Part shown: in pieces, positions 1-7,837 of the stretch
Layout: every line of letters begins with the position of its first letter
How positions within the stretch are numbered: the first letter of the stretch is position 1
NCBI RefSeq assembly: GCF_037963865.1
Contig: NZ_CP150170.1
Coordinates: 5,456,001-5,520,000, forward strand
Reading direction: 5' to 3'
Origin: Paenibacillus sp. FSL R10-2734
Lineage (GTDB): Bacteria; Bacillota; Bacilli; Paenibacillales; Paenibacillaceae
Length of the DNA: 64,000 bases
Notes under the pieces: model-generated
Databases searched by the model: none
What the model saw: only the letters and a program-made list of their open reading frames with translations
What the model was told of the DNA's origin: nothing
Translations under genes and position numbers: made by a program

Positions 1-1037
1 CCATCATTGCCCCAAGTAGAAACGGAACGCGGCTGATCGTGATTTTCGATAAAGAGTGCATTCCAGCCTCTACCCTCAAGACCTTTTTGCCAACGAGAAA
101 GTGCTGACTTCAGCTGCAGAACATCCAAGCCACCAGTAACACTCTTATTCCAAAGGGCTAAATGCTCGAACTGAAAAATCATATTGAATTTACCCTGTTC
201 CTCGCCTACCCACATTTCCGCTTGATCGACACTTACTCCGCTCGCTTCACCAACAGTCATAATGTCATAACGATCAAATGTTTCCTTTTTCAACTCCTGT
301 AGAAAATCATGAATTCCTTCCCGATTCATATGACCCTCACCGGACGAAACGTACGGTAGATTCTCTGGATTCGGTAGATCAGGAAGACCTGCAATTTTCT
401 TGATATGTGATATAGCATCCACTCGGAAGCCGTCGATCCCTTTATCCAGCCACCAATTGACCATACCATATAATTCCTGACGCACTTCAGGATTCTCCCA
501 GTTGAGGTCAGGCTGTCTTTTGGAGAACACATGCATGAAATATTGCTCTGTAGCAGGGTCGAACTCCCAGATTGAACCGCTAAAAATACTCTCCCAGTTA
601 TTCGGTTCCTTTCCATCCTTAGGATCTCTCCAAATATAATAATCTCGCTTCGGGTTGTCCTTACTGGAACGCGCTTCAACAAACCAAGGATGTTCGTCAG
701 AAGTATGGTTAATGACAAGATCCAGAATCAGCTTCATACCCCGTGCATGAACCTCGCTTAATAACTGATCGAAATCAGCCATACTCCCGAATTCCGCCAT
801 AATATCCTGGTAATCCGAAATATCATATCCATTATCATCGTTCGGGGATTTATAAATAGGACAGATCCAAATGACATTAATGCCAAGGTCCTGTAAATAA
901 TCGAGTTTAGAGATAACTCCCTGTAAGTCTCCAACGCCATCGCCATTACTGTCCATAAAGCTCCGTGGGTAAATTTGATACGCTGTGGCTTCTTTCCACC
1001 ATGTTCTGTTCAATGTATGCAGCTCCTTCGTATTCAT
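1..1037 (-). CDS. GH13 alpha-glucosidase / oligo-1,6-glucosidase (3' end outside window)
   Basis: Hydrolyses alpha-glucosidic bonds of short malto- or isomalto-oligosaccharides, probably in the cytoplasm since no signal peptide is seen. Translation from ATG at 1037 begins MNTKELHTLNRTWWKEATAY and continues with QIYPRSFMDSNGDGVGDLQG, the classic start of the oligo-1,6-glucosidase branch of GH13. Conserved region II (GFRVDAISH, nucleophile Asp), region III (TVGEAS, acid/base Glu) and region IV (ENHDQPR) are all present, so the catalytic core is intact up to the window edge. About 345 codons are visible; the family is usually near 550 residues. It is divergent from a LacI-type regulator, and palindromes lie just upstream of its start. 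Confidence 0.9.
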   Translation of the reverse strand, partial: MNTKELHTLNRTWWKEATAYQIYPRSFMDSNGDGVGDLQGVISKLDYLQDLGINVIWICPIYKSPNDDNGYDISDYQDIMAEFGSMADFDQLLSEVHARGMKLILDLVINHTSDEHPWFVEARSSKDNPKRDYYIWRDPKDGKEPNNWESIFSGSIWEFDPATEQYFMHVFSKRQPDLNWENPEVRQELYGMVNWWLDKGIDGFRVDAISHIKKIAGLPDLPNPENLPYVSSGEGHMNREGIHDFLQELKKETFDRYDIMTVGEASGVSVDQAEMWVGEEQGKFNMIFQFEHLALWNKSVTGGLDVLQLKSALSRWQKGLEGRGWNALFIENHDQPRSVSTWGND

Positions 1038-1047
1038 ATACCCGCTC

Positions 1048-1063
1048 AGGAAAATATTTTCCT
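1048..1063. promoter_or_regulatory. Palindromic operator candidate O1
   Basis: AGGAAAATATTTTCCT is a perfect 16-bp palindrome 11 bp upstream of the GH13 start codon. A near-identical copy lies at 1143-1158, with centres 95 bp apart. The position between a GH gene and a divergent LacI-family gene makes these the likely binding sites of that regulator; this is inference. Confidence 0.6.
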
Positions 1064-1066
1064 AGT

Positions 1067-1080
1067 TAATTCGCGAATTA
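1067..1080. promoter_or_regulatory. Second, unrelated palindrome in the GH13/lacI intergenic region
   Basis: TAATTCGCGAATTA is a perfect 14-bp palindrome adjacent to O1. Its central bases are GC rather than the central CG usual in LacI-family operators, so it may bind another factor or be a weaker half of the regulatory region. Confidence 0.35.
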
Positions 1081-1142
1081 GTGATTTTCATAATAAAACT
1101 TAATATAACCGTCTAAAAACCTATCTTTTTATGATTTATATT

Positions 1143-1158
1143 AGGAAATTATTTTCCT
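1143..1158. promoter_or_regulatory. Palindromic operator candidate O2
   Basis: AGGAAATTATTTTCCT matches O1 except for two central bases, and the symmetry extends one base further on each side (T1142/A1159). With O1 it brackets the presumed divergent promoters. The 95-bp separation is close to nine helical turns, as expected for a looping repressor. Confidence 0.55.
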
Positions 1159-1285
1159 ATGCGCTCATTATATGATCTTTTATTTTCCCGGTCAACAATA
1201 ATCTTTTGGATTCTTGAAGCTATCCGTGATATGCTTGCGATATATTCTAGAACGAATACAAGCCTGGAAAGTTATGGTGATATTC

Positions 1286-2281
1286 TTGAAGGTAAAAATT
1301 AAAGATATAGCCAAAATGGCTGACGTTTCGATAGCGACCGTATCAAGGGTTGTCAATAACAGCAAACCGGTGAACGAAGAAGTCCGTAAGCGTGTATTGG
1401 AAGCCATGAAACAACTGAATTACCGTCCAAATATTATTGGTTCAGAAGCAGGTAGATCGGATACCCCTCTGATTGGTGTCATTATTCCACAGAATAGTAA
1501 TACCGTGCTGGATGATTTCAATATTGGCATACGTGATCTTGCCGAACTATATGGTTATGATGTTTTGGTCGGATTAACAGACGGCAGTGTTGAAAGTGAA
1601 CTTCATTATTTGAACTTATTCCACCACATGGGGGCTGAGGGATATATATATGTTGGCTCGGTTCCGAATAAGGAGCATCTGGAGATTATCCAGAAATCCG
1701 GGTCACCTTGCGTGTTAGTAGGAGAACAATCTCAGATTGATTCAATCCCTTCTGTTCATCTGGATAATGTTACCGCTTCCTACGAAGCCGTTACTTATCT
1801 GATTCAAAAAGGACATAGAAGTATCGCCATGATCCGCGTATCTGGTGATAATGCGGTGGGCGGCGATCGTTATCGTGGATATCGACAAGCATTGATGGAT
1901 GCTGCTATTACCTTTAGGGAAGAATGGGTTGTAGAAAGTGGAATGGCCGTAGAAGATGGAAGCGACGCTATGCGTCGGATTAAGGATAGCGGGGAGCTGC
2001 CTACTGCGGTTTTTTGCTCCACAGATTGGATGGCTGTTGGGGCGATGAATTACTTGATCGATAACGGTATTCGGGTGCCAGAGGATGTAGCCGTGTTCGG
2101 ATTCGATAATAGCTTCATCGCTTCTGTCGTCCGGCCCAAGCTGTCCTCGGTGGAATATTCCGGAACGGAGATTGGAATGACCGCTACTCGAACCTTGATC
2201 AAAATGATTAAGGGCGAGACAGGTATTCAGCATCATGCAAATGTAGCTCATTATTTGGCAATTCGCGAAAGTACGGGTTAG
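1286..2281 (+). CDS. LacI-family transcriptional regulator
   Basis: Sugar-responsive DNA-binding regulator, probably repressing the divergent alpha-glucosidase. The N-terminus KVKIKDIAKMADVSIATVSR is the canonical LacI helix-turn-helix with hinge region, followed by a periplasmic-binding-protein-like core (GVIIPQNSN near residue 65, FCSTDWMAVGAMNYL and DVAVFGFDNS towards the end). I place the start at TTG 1286 because GGTGAT lies six bases upstream and the HTH then begins at residue 2; an in-frame ATG at 1274 and TTG at 1214 are alternatives with poorer sites. The product is about 331 residues, normal for the family. A hairpin terminator overlaps the stop codon. Confidence 0.9.
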   Translation: MKVKIKDIAKMADVSIATVSRVVNNSKPVNEEVRKRVLEAMKQLNYRPNIIGSEAGRSDTPLIGVIIPQNSNTVLDDFNIGIRDLAELYGYDVLVGLTDGSVESELHYLNLFHHMGAEGYIYVGSVPNKEHLEIIQKSGSPCVLVGEQSQIDSIPSVHLDNVTASYEAVTYLIQKGHRSIAMIRVSGDNAVGGDRYRGYRQALMDAAITFREEWVVESGMAVEDGSDAMRRIKDSGELPTAVFCSTDWMAVGAMNYLIDNGIRVPEDVAVFGFDNSFIASVVRPKLSSVEYSGTEIGMTATRTLIKMIKGETGIQHHANVAHYLAIRESTG

Positions 2282-2306
2282 GGGAACCATCCCCTAACCC
2301 TATTTT
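2275..2306 (+). terminator. Hairpin terminator of the lacI-type gene
   Basis: Perfect 10-bp arms GGGTTAGGGG (2275-2284) and CCCCTAACCC (2291-2300) with a 6-nt loop and a short T-rich tail. The stop codon lies inside the left arm. Confidence 0.7.
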
Positions 2307-2321
2307 CATACTCTGATGATG

Positions 2322-2531
2322 TTATTGTGCAAATCCTACACGGGCGCGTTCCCGTCCTTTAGTATCTAGTGTGATGGAACAGACGGAAGTAATGGGAATA
2401 TACATCTCCTCGAATTCTGTTCGATATTTGATGAACTTCTCACTTACCGATTCCAATATGCCTTTTCTAGCGTTAGAGCCATCTACAAAATAAATAGTTA
2501 CCTCTTTACCCTGCAAAGCTTCCAGCATCAC
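2322..2531 (-). CDS. Small conserved-looking protein downstream of clpP, LSm-like
   Basis: Protein of about 69 residues with no recognised name. The body (GKEVTIYFVDGSNARKGILE, then SEKFIKYRTEFEEMYIPITS) alternates short beta strands in the way small LSm/Hfq-like barrels do, which is only a fold guess. It has no signal peptide, membrane segment or cysteine-rich motif. The start is taken at GTG 2531, eight bases after AAGGAG; the next codon is ATG (2528), and the upstream GTG at 2540 overlaps the Shine-Dalgarno sequence. It begins about 18 bp after the clpP stop on the same strand, so it is probably co-transcribed with clpP. Function unknown. Confidence 0.7.
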   Translation of the reverse strand: MMLEALQGKEVTIYFVDGSNARKGILESVSEKFIKYRTEFEEMYIPITSVCSITLDTKGRERARVGFAQ

Positions 2532-2549
2532 TCGCTTCACTCCTTCGTC

Positions 2550-3131
2550 TTACAGATTTGTGATGACTTTGTCGATAATCCCGTACTCCACCGCTTCATC
2601 AGCTGACATGAAATAATCCCGATCCATATCCTGTAGCACCTTCTCCACCGTCTGTCCGGTTCGGTCCGCTGTAATTTGGACAAGGACTTCCCTTAGCTTC
2701 AAAATACGTTTGGCTCTAATCGCAATATCACTAGCCTGACCCTGTGCCCCACCATGCGGCTGATGGATCATGATCTCGCTGTTCGGCAGCGCATAACGTT
2801 TACCTTTGGCCCCTGCTAACAATAGTAGAGAACCAAAGGAAGCCGCCATACCAGTGCAAATCGTATTCACCTGCGGCTTAATGAGCTGCATCGTGTCATA
2901 AATACTGAATCCCGCCGTGATGGAGCCCCCCGGACTATTGATATACATGTGTATATCTTTATCTGGATCCTCTGCCGATAAGAAAAGCAGCTGGGCAACA
3001 ATACTGTTAGCCAATTGATCCTCAATCTCCGCCCCTACAAACACAATTCGATCCTTCAACAGCCGCGAATAAATATCGTAGGATCTCTCCCCTTGATTCG
3101 TTTGTTCAATGACATAAGGAATGTACGCCAT
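2550..3131 (-). CDS. clpP: ATP-dependent Clp protease proteolytic subunit
   Basis: Serine peptidase that forms the tetradecameric degradation chamber used by ClpX/ClpC ATPases in the cytoplasm. At 193 residues the length is exactly that of the family. The catalytic triad is visible: Ser98 in GMAASFGS, His123 in MIHQPHGG and Asp172 in RDYFM. The start ATG at 3131 follows GGAGG at a suitable distance. It lacks the usual neighbours (tig, clpX), so this may be one of the extra ClpP paralogues found in Paenibacillus; that is inference. The small gene at 2322-2531 follows in the same direction. Confidence 0.95.
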   Translation of the reverse strand: MAYIPYVIEQTNQGERSYDIYSRLLKDRIVFVGAEIEDQLANSIVAQLLFLSAEDPDKDIHMYINSPGGSITAGFSIYDTMQLIKPQVNTICTGMAASFGSLLLLAGAKGKRYALPNSEIMIHQPHGGAQGQASDIAIRAKRILKLREVLVQITADRTGQTVEKVLQDMDRDYFMSADEAVEYGIIDKVITNL

Positions 3132-3313
3132 GCGTATACGACCTCCATCCGTTAATATATTTTGAAAGCTACCCTGTAAACGGATTAGTCTTTGGATAGG
3201 ATACGTTAGGCGAGCAAAATATTATTTTTATTATTGCGTATCTTAATTTGAAGCTCATTCGTTTATTATTAGAAGTAACCGAAATCACTTTACCGGAAAA
3301 GAGGTTATGCAGA

Positions 3314-4114
3314 GTGATCATCCTTGAAAAGCTTATCGCCGGCCATGAACCGGATGAGAATAATACCAAGTCTTTGCAAATGGCCCTGAAGCGGTACTGC
3401 CTTGCATTGACACATTCCCCTTGGGAAGCCGAAGACTTAGCTCAGGATACGTGGGTCAAGGTGCTGGGTTATATGCAAAATTCGAAACAAATAAATCAAA
3501 TGAACAATACAAATCAAATGAATCATCCGAATCCTGAGGCACTGCTCCTGCGGATTGCCAGAAATACCTGGATAGATATGATGCGGCGAAAAACGACGTT
3601 GTCGCGATTGCTGGAAATGGATCAATCTCGGGTAGAGGAAGCCGCAGGTCACGGTTCATTTGAGATTGAGGCTGCTTTTCAAGCTTTGAGGGAGCATTTA
3701 TCTCCTCTGCAGCAAGCAGTGTTCCTACTTCGAGATGTATTCGGACACTCCGGAATGGAAGCTGCCGAAATTCTCGGCACCACGGAGGGAGCCGTCAAAG
3801 CTGCTTTGCATCGAGCACGGCAAGCTCTCCCTGCCGTAAGGCAAGAGCTTCTTCAAGCCGATGGCCCCGCCTTATCGCAGGATACAGAATTACAGATTAC
3901 CTTGGGTCGTCTATCAGTTGCGTATGAACAAGGGCAAATTGCTGAGCTGATTGAGCTTGTCCTTGCAGATGAAGAACAGGAAGCAGTAATGGCCGTGTCT
4001 AGCCAAAGCTTCCAGAGCTTCCAGAGCTTCCAGAGCGTTCAATCTTTGCAGTGTGGCGGATTCAGCTCCACGGGCTGGAGTTTTGCCGAGCCTGGAATGC
4101 GGATGGCGGCTTAG
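3314..4114 (+). CDS. ECF-like RNA polymerase sigma factor with low-complexity repeats
   Basis: Alternative sigma factor of about 266 residues. Region 2 is seen as EDLAQDTWVKVLGYM and LLLRIARNTWIDMMRRK; region 4 as LSPLQQAVFLLRDVFGHSGMEAAEILGTTEGAVKAALHRARQAL. The start is GTG 3314, nine bases after GAGG; TTG 3248 is an upstream alternative. Two tandem-repeat tracts are odd. One is an Asn/Gln/Met stretch (QINQMNNTNQMN) inserted between regions 2.2 and 2.4. The other is a SQSFQSFQSFQ stretch near the C-terminus coded by repeated AGCTTCC/AGAG units. The C-terminal part resembles the start of the SnoaL-like tail of ECF41-type factors but is short. No anti-sigma gene is adjacent. Confidence 0.85.
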   Translation: MIILEKLIAGHEPDENNTKSLQMALKRYCLALTHSPWEAEDLAQDTWVKVLGYMQNSKQINQMNNTNQMNHPNPEALLLRIARNTWIDMMRRKTTLSRLLEMDQSRVEEAAGHGSFEIEAAFQALREHLSPLQQAVFLLRDVFGHSGMEAAEILGTTEGAVKAALHRARQALPAVRQELLQADGPALSQDTELQITLGRLSVAYEQGQIAELIELVLADEEQEAVMAVSSQSFQSFQSFQSVQSLQCGGFSSTGWSFAEPGMRMAA

Positions 4115-4221
4115 TTTTTTTGTAAAGCTATCTCGTAATGCTGGAGAACGCTTAGCTAAATGCAGCAGGTTACGTAATAAGCGAACAAAAATAAGTTTTG
4201 AAAAGCGTAAATTAGGTTTGC

Positions 4222-4290
4222 TGTGGTGAGATAGGTGTGTTGGGTTGGATGAGTTGAATGGTTGTGTGTGAGTTTGGTGGGTTGGTGAGT
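4222..4290. other. 69-nt stretch with no cytosine on the plus strand
   Basis: From 4222 to 4290 the plus strand contains only G, T and A, dominated by GGT/GTT/GTG runs such as TGGGTTGG and TTGGTGGG. It lies between the sigma-factor stop and the first palindrome cluster. No ORF or hairpin explains the skew; no stable four-tract G-quadruplex pattern of GGG runs is present. Confidence 0.6.
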
Positions 4291-4308
4291 CGCTAAAAAA
4301 CGAATCTG

Positions 4309-4436
4309 CTGCACTATCTGCAATAGATTCTTAAGAAAAGTATGTTTAAAGTAAATTCCTCATCGTTTGATTGTATAAAGTGCAATAGAATCAAATATTG
4401 TCCATTGTAGTTTGATTTCTATTGCACAAAGTACAA
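4309..4436. repeat. Palindrome cluster A1 (TTGYACTWAGTRCAA family)
   Basis: Three 15-bp imperfect palindromes are seen: CTGCACTATCTGCAA (4309-4323), TTGTATAAAGTGCAA (4371-4385) and TTGCACAAAGTACAA (4422-4436). Centres are 62 and 51 bp apart. The second and third are flanked by TAGAATC and its inverted form, so they also form a longer inverted repeat. A fourth unit expected near 4265 is not recognisable. This occupies the 448-bp gap between the sigma factor and the epimerase, which otherwise holds no gene. Confidence 0.65.
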
Positions 4437-4562
4437 TCACACGAATTAAGTCTCCTTACATATCTTATGCGACGCTCTTCAAAGCACAATCTCCCGGCTT
4501 TCTAACGGAAGCCTTTTATAGACTTATTAATAACCATTAATCTTAGTTAGGAGTGGCATAAT

Positions 4563-5453
4563 ATGAGGAAGATTCTTATCATAGGCGGCACGCGCTTTTT
4601 TGGAAAAAGGTTAGTCGAACGTTTGCAACAGGATTCCGCGAATGATGTAACGATACTGACACGCGGGGAAACTAGCGATCCCTTTGGAGACCGCGTCCAA
4701 CGAATCCATGCGGACCGTTTCCAACGAAGCGAGCTCGCTCAGGCGGTAGGAGATACACTATGGGATATCATTTACGATAATATTTGTTATTCACCAGATG
4801 AAGCGGATCAGGCATCCCGTATTTTTGACGGTAAAACAAAACGGTACATTCTCACCTCAAGCCTATCCGTATACGATTCCAGCGAAGAAGCACTAACCGA
4901 GGACATTTTTGATCCTGAAACATACCCCATCCACTACGGAGGACGAAATGATTTCACCTATCAGGAGGGAAAAAGACTTGCAGAAGCCGTCTTCATGCAG
5001 CAAGCCACCTTCCCAGTCGCCGCCGTTCGCTTTCCTATTGTACTGGGAACAGATGACTATACGCGAAGACTTCATTTTCATATTGAACATGTCCGTAACG
5101 TGTTACCTATCGGGATTCCAAATCCCGAAGCTCATATCTCCTTTATCCGTTCGGACGAAGCCGCTGATTTCCTGTATTGGCTCGGCTGTAGCTCCACTGT
5201 GACAGGACCTTTCAACGCTTGCTCAGACGGCACGGTTAGAATTAAGGATATTCTCACAATGATTGAAGCAGAAACAGAGAAACAAGCCATCATCCAGACC
5301 CAAACCGAAGACGAGCATATGTCACCATTCGGGATTGAACAATCCTGGTATATGAATACGAACAAAGCCCAGTCGGAGGGGTACAAGTTTCTCATTTTAA
5401 AAGACTGGCTCCCAGAGCTAGTCCGCTCCCTAAACAAAACCTACGAGGAATAA
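4563..5453 (+). CDS. NAD-dependent epimerase/dehydratase (extended SDR)
   Basis: Cytoplasmic Rossmann-fold oxidoreductase or nucleotide-sugar epimerase-like protein of 296 residues. The N-terminus MRKILIIGGTRFFGKRLVER carries the glycine-rich cofactor loop. The catalytic Tyr/Lys motif is degenerate (YGGRNDFTYQEGKRLAEAVF supplies a Tyr and Lys), as in atypical extended SDRs of the RNA-binding/isoflavone-reductase side of the family. TAGGAG precedes the ATG. It stands alone between two palindrome clusters and ends at a strong terminator. The substrate cannot be told from sequence. Confidence 0.85.
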   Translation: MRKILIIGGTRFFGKRLVERLQQDSANDVTILTRGETSDPFGDRVQRIHADRFQRSELAQAVGDTLWDIIYDNICYSPDEADQASRIFDGKTKRYILTSSLSVYDSSEEALTEDIFDPETYPIHYGGRNDFTYQEGKRLAEAVFMQQATFPVAAVRFPIVLGTDDYTRRLHFHIEHVRNVLPIGIPNPEAHISFIRSDEAADFLYWLGCSSTVTGPFNACSDGTVRIKDILTMIEAETEKQAIIQTQTEDEHMSPFGIEQSWYMNTNKAQSEGYKFLILKDWLPELVRSLNKTYEE

Positions 5454-5492
5454 CTCACACTACACACCTCATCCTTCCTCATTTACTTATGC

Positions 5493-5555
5493 AAAAAAAG
5501 CTGCCCCTAAGTAGAAGTCCCACTAGACTTTTCTACGAAGGCGGCAGCTTTTTTC
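5493..5555 (+). terminator. Rho-independent terminator after the epimerase
   Basis: Arms AAAAAAAGCTGCC (5493-5505) and GGCAGCTTTTTT (5543-5554) pair around a secondary stem GTAGAAGTC/GACTTTTCTAC, with T tracts in both directions, so it can act on either strand. Confidence 0.8.
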
Positions 5556-5587
5556 GATTCAAATGCTAACCTAAAAAGTTCAGATAA

Positions 5588-5767
5588 CTGCAATCTATAC
5601 AACTATATCGAGTCAACTCAGCTTATGCTCGACTTTAGTTGTATTCAGTGCAATTAAAAAACTAGCTAAACACCGCTAATAGCCATTTCTCGTAGAAATA
5701 ACTGCACTAAGTACAATTAAACACTCATTGAGGTAAACACAAACATTTATAGTTGCATTAAGTACAC
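5588..5767. repeat. Palindrome cluster A2 (same family as A1, four units)
   Basis: Units at 5588-5602 (CTGCAATCTATACAA, weakest), 5639-5653 (TTGTATTCAGTGCAA), 5702-5716 (CTGCACTAAGTACAA) and 5753-5767 (TTGCATTAAGTACAC). Centre spacings are 51, 63 and 51 bp. The cluster fills the gap between the convergent epimerase and chemotaxis genes. The first interval also contains a TCGAG/CTCGA hairpin. Confidence 0.65.
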
Positions 5768-5778
5768 TTAACGCGCAA

Positions 5779-5821
5779 AAAAGGTAGTAAGATGGCCGAC
5801 CCTCTAAGCTACCTTTTTACG
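5779..5821 (-). terminator. Terminator after the chemotaxis gene
   Basis: Read on the minus strand, AAAAAGGTAG and CTACCTTTTTT form a stem ending in a T run, about 60 bp past the stop of the methyl-accepting protein. It is also roughly symmetrical for the plus strand. Confidence 0.7.
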
Positions 5822-5883
5822 TTACGGAATTAGTAAATCAAGTCGATCCCTATGTGCGAGCGAGCATTCATTCAACCCTCACC

Positions 5884-7692
5884 TTATGCGGAGATTGTTA
5901 AATAAGCACGCTCCTCAGGCGTTTCATCGCCAGATGAGTCACTGTCATCTCCAGCGATATTCTCATCCACTATATCCGAATTAATCTTAAAAACGTTGAT
6001 TTCCTTGAACAATTTTTGCGAAATCTCATTAATCTCAACAGCTTGACGGGCAATGTCGCGGATCGCGTTGTCCTGCTGCACGCTAGAGGCATTCACTTCC
6101 TGGACCCCTGCCGCAGTTTCCTCCGCAATAGCAGCCACGTTGTGAACGGACTCCGCAAGCCTACGATTCATAGTCTGTGTCATATCTACCTTGTCATGGA
6201 TTTGCCCAATTTGCTTGCTGATCTCAACAATCGACAGGTCTATCGCTTCAAATGATGACAACGTTTCTTCCACTTTTTGATCCTGCTCTTCAAGGTTTCC
6301 TTTGGTCTCCAGCATATATTGCTGAAATTCATCCATCCCGGCTTGCAGCTCATTAATAATCTGACTGATATGGACAGAGGACTCTTTGGTCTGATCCGAT
6401 AATTGTCTCACTTCATCAGCTATAACAGCAAATCCCTTCCCATAGGCGCCCGCCCGTGCCGCTTCAATCGCTGCATTTAGAGAGAGAATATTGGTCTGGT
6501 TAGAAATGTCTGTAATCGATTTGGTTATTCTGGAGATATCCTTCGACTGGTCGCTCAATTTGGTTAAAGCGAGATACACCTTATTCACAGATTCACGTGA
6601 GTGTTCCGATACCTCGCGTAAGGCGATGACGGATTCGGAGCCTTTTCGAGTATTGTGATTAGCCGTTTGACTGGTCGACAGCATAACCTCGGTATATTCC
6701 GTAATTTCATAAACTTCCCGTTCCAATTCCTGAATCAAGCTTGCGCTCTGCTCAGATTGTCCAGCCTGCTGCTCAGCCCCTACAGAGATTTCCTGTATGG
6801 TGCTTACGATTTCTTGATTGGTATGGGCAGTAATAGATGAGGATTGTTGAAAAGAGTGCGAATAAGTCGCGAGCGAAGAAGCTACAGATTGCGTCTGCTG
6901 AAGCATCTCCCGTACCCGCAATACCATATGGTCAAAATGATGACTCAGACTCCCTAGCTCATCGTTATAAGGCGAATTAATCTGCTGCCGCAAGTCTCCC
7001 TCAGCAATTTTTCGTAGAGCCACTTGCAGCTTATTTATAGGGTTGAGAAAAGAACGTATAAGCATAACAGCAATAACAAGCGTGAAAATGAATACTAGTA
7101 CTGCTGCATAAGCACCCATAGAGCTTGTCAGATTTAATAAATCAAAAGAATAATCTTGGGCCTTCTCTGCGTTCTCTGCTGCTGCGGCATTTAGTTTCTC
7201 ATTGGTCTCCAGCATGGATTTACTCATAGCCACTGCCTTCGTATGTAATTCATCTATTCGTTCCAAAACGGCCATAGGATCAAGCTGCTCGTTCTTTATG
7301 GTATTTACTAATCCGTCAAAATAGCCTGTATATGCTCCAAGTTGATTATGTAACTGTTCTAACTCCTTAGATGCTGGCGAATCGGCATCAAATTTCACTT
7401 TTCCCAATTGTTCCATTAACTTTGTCTGTTTGTCTTTAAAAGGTTGGGTAAACTCTAAATCGCTAGAGCCCGCTAGAGAGCTCTCCACACCGTTCATTTC
7501 TTGAAGCAGTTGAGTAATGGTTGATACTGTAATTCTTTTTTCCATCTCCATTTTTTGCGTTTCCATAGAGATTTCTACTTGTTTGATTTTATAGTTTTGG
7601 TATAGCGCTACTCCTAAAAAGAATAGTACCACGGCAGAAAAACTCAAGATCAACTTCCATTTCATTGATAGATGCATAGACCTAGCCTTCAA
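5884..7692 (-). CDS. Methyl-accepting chemotaxis protein
   Basis: Membrane chemoreceptor of about 602 residues. Domain order: membrane segment (LILSFSAVVLFFLGVALYQ), a helical extracellular sensor of about 150 residues, second membrane segment (AAVLVFIFTLVIAVMLI), HAMP linker (LNPINKLQVALRKIAEGDL), then the signalling domain with the hairpin tip TNILSLNAAIEAARAGAYGK. No C-terminal CheR/CheB pentapeptide is seen. GGAGG lies directly against the ATG at 7701, which argues for the TTG at 7692 (nine bases downstream of the site) or 7695 as the real start. No chemotaxis genes are nearby; the ligand is unknown. Confidence 0.93.
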   Translation of the reverse strand: MKARSMHLSMKWKLILSFSAVVLFFLGVALYQNYKIKQVEISMETQKMEMEKRITVSTITQLLQEMNGVESSLAGSSDLEFTQPFKDKQTKLMEQLGKVKFDADSPASKELEQLHNQLGAYTGYFDGLVNTIKNEQLDPMAVLERIDELHTKAVAMSKSMLETNEKLNAAAAENAEKAQDYSFDLLNLTSSMGAYAAVLVFIFTLVIAVMLIRSFLNPINKLQVALRKIAEGDLRQQINSPYNDELGSLSHHFDHMVLRVREMLQQTQSVASSLATYSHSFQQSSSITAHTNQEIVSTIQEISVGAEQQAGQSEQSASLIQELEREVYEITEYTEVMLSTSQTANHNTRKGSESVIALREVSEHSRESVNKVYLALTKLSDQSKDISRITKSITDISNQTNILSLNAAIEAARAGAYGKGFAVIADEVRQLSDQTKESSVHISQIINELQAGMDEFQQYMLETKGNLEEQDQKVEETLSSFEAIDLSIVEISKQIGQIHDKVDMTQTMNRRLAESVHNVAAIAEETAAGVQEVNASSVQQDNAIRDIARQAVEINEISQKLFKEINVFKINSDIVDENIAGDDSDSSGDETPEERAYLTISA

Positions 7693-7837
7693 CAATATCA
7701 TCCTCCGTATAAAGCCTCATATGGCAATAGGTACTTTTTACTAATATCTAAATTGTAGAAGCTGGATATTAAATACCGGGCACAGTTTTGTATGAGAAAT
7801 GTAAAATTATATCGAATATTCAGACACAATTAAGTCC

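Noticed and set aside
326..946. Two minus-strand frames in the first kilobase
   Set aside because: They are out of frame with the clear GH13 reading frame that runs from 1037 to the window edge.
1742..2290. 182-residue minus-strand frame inside the LacI-type gene
   Set aside because: It lies antisense to a gene with clear domain structure and has no family features; the hydrophilic, His/Ser-rich composition is that of a shadow frame.
4222..4290. G-quadruplex
   Set aside because: Only two GGG runs are present; the remaining G tracts are pairs, so a stable quadruplex is unlikely.
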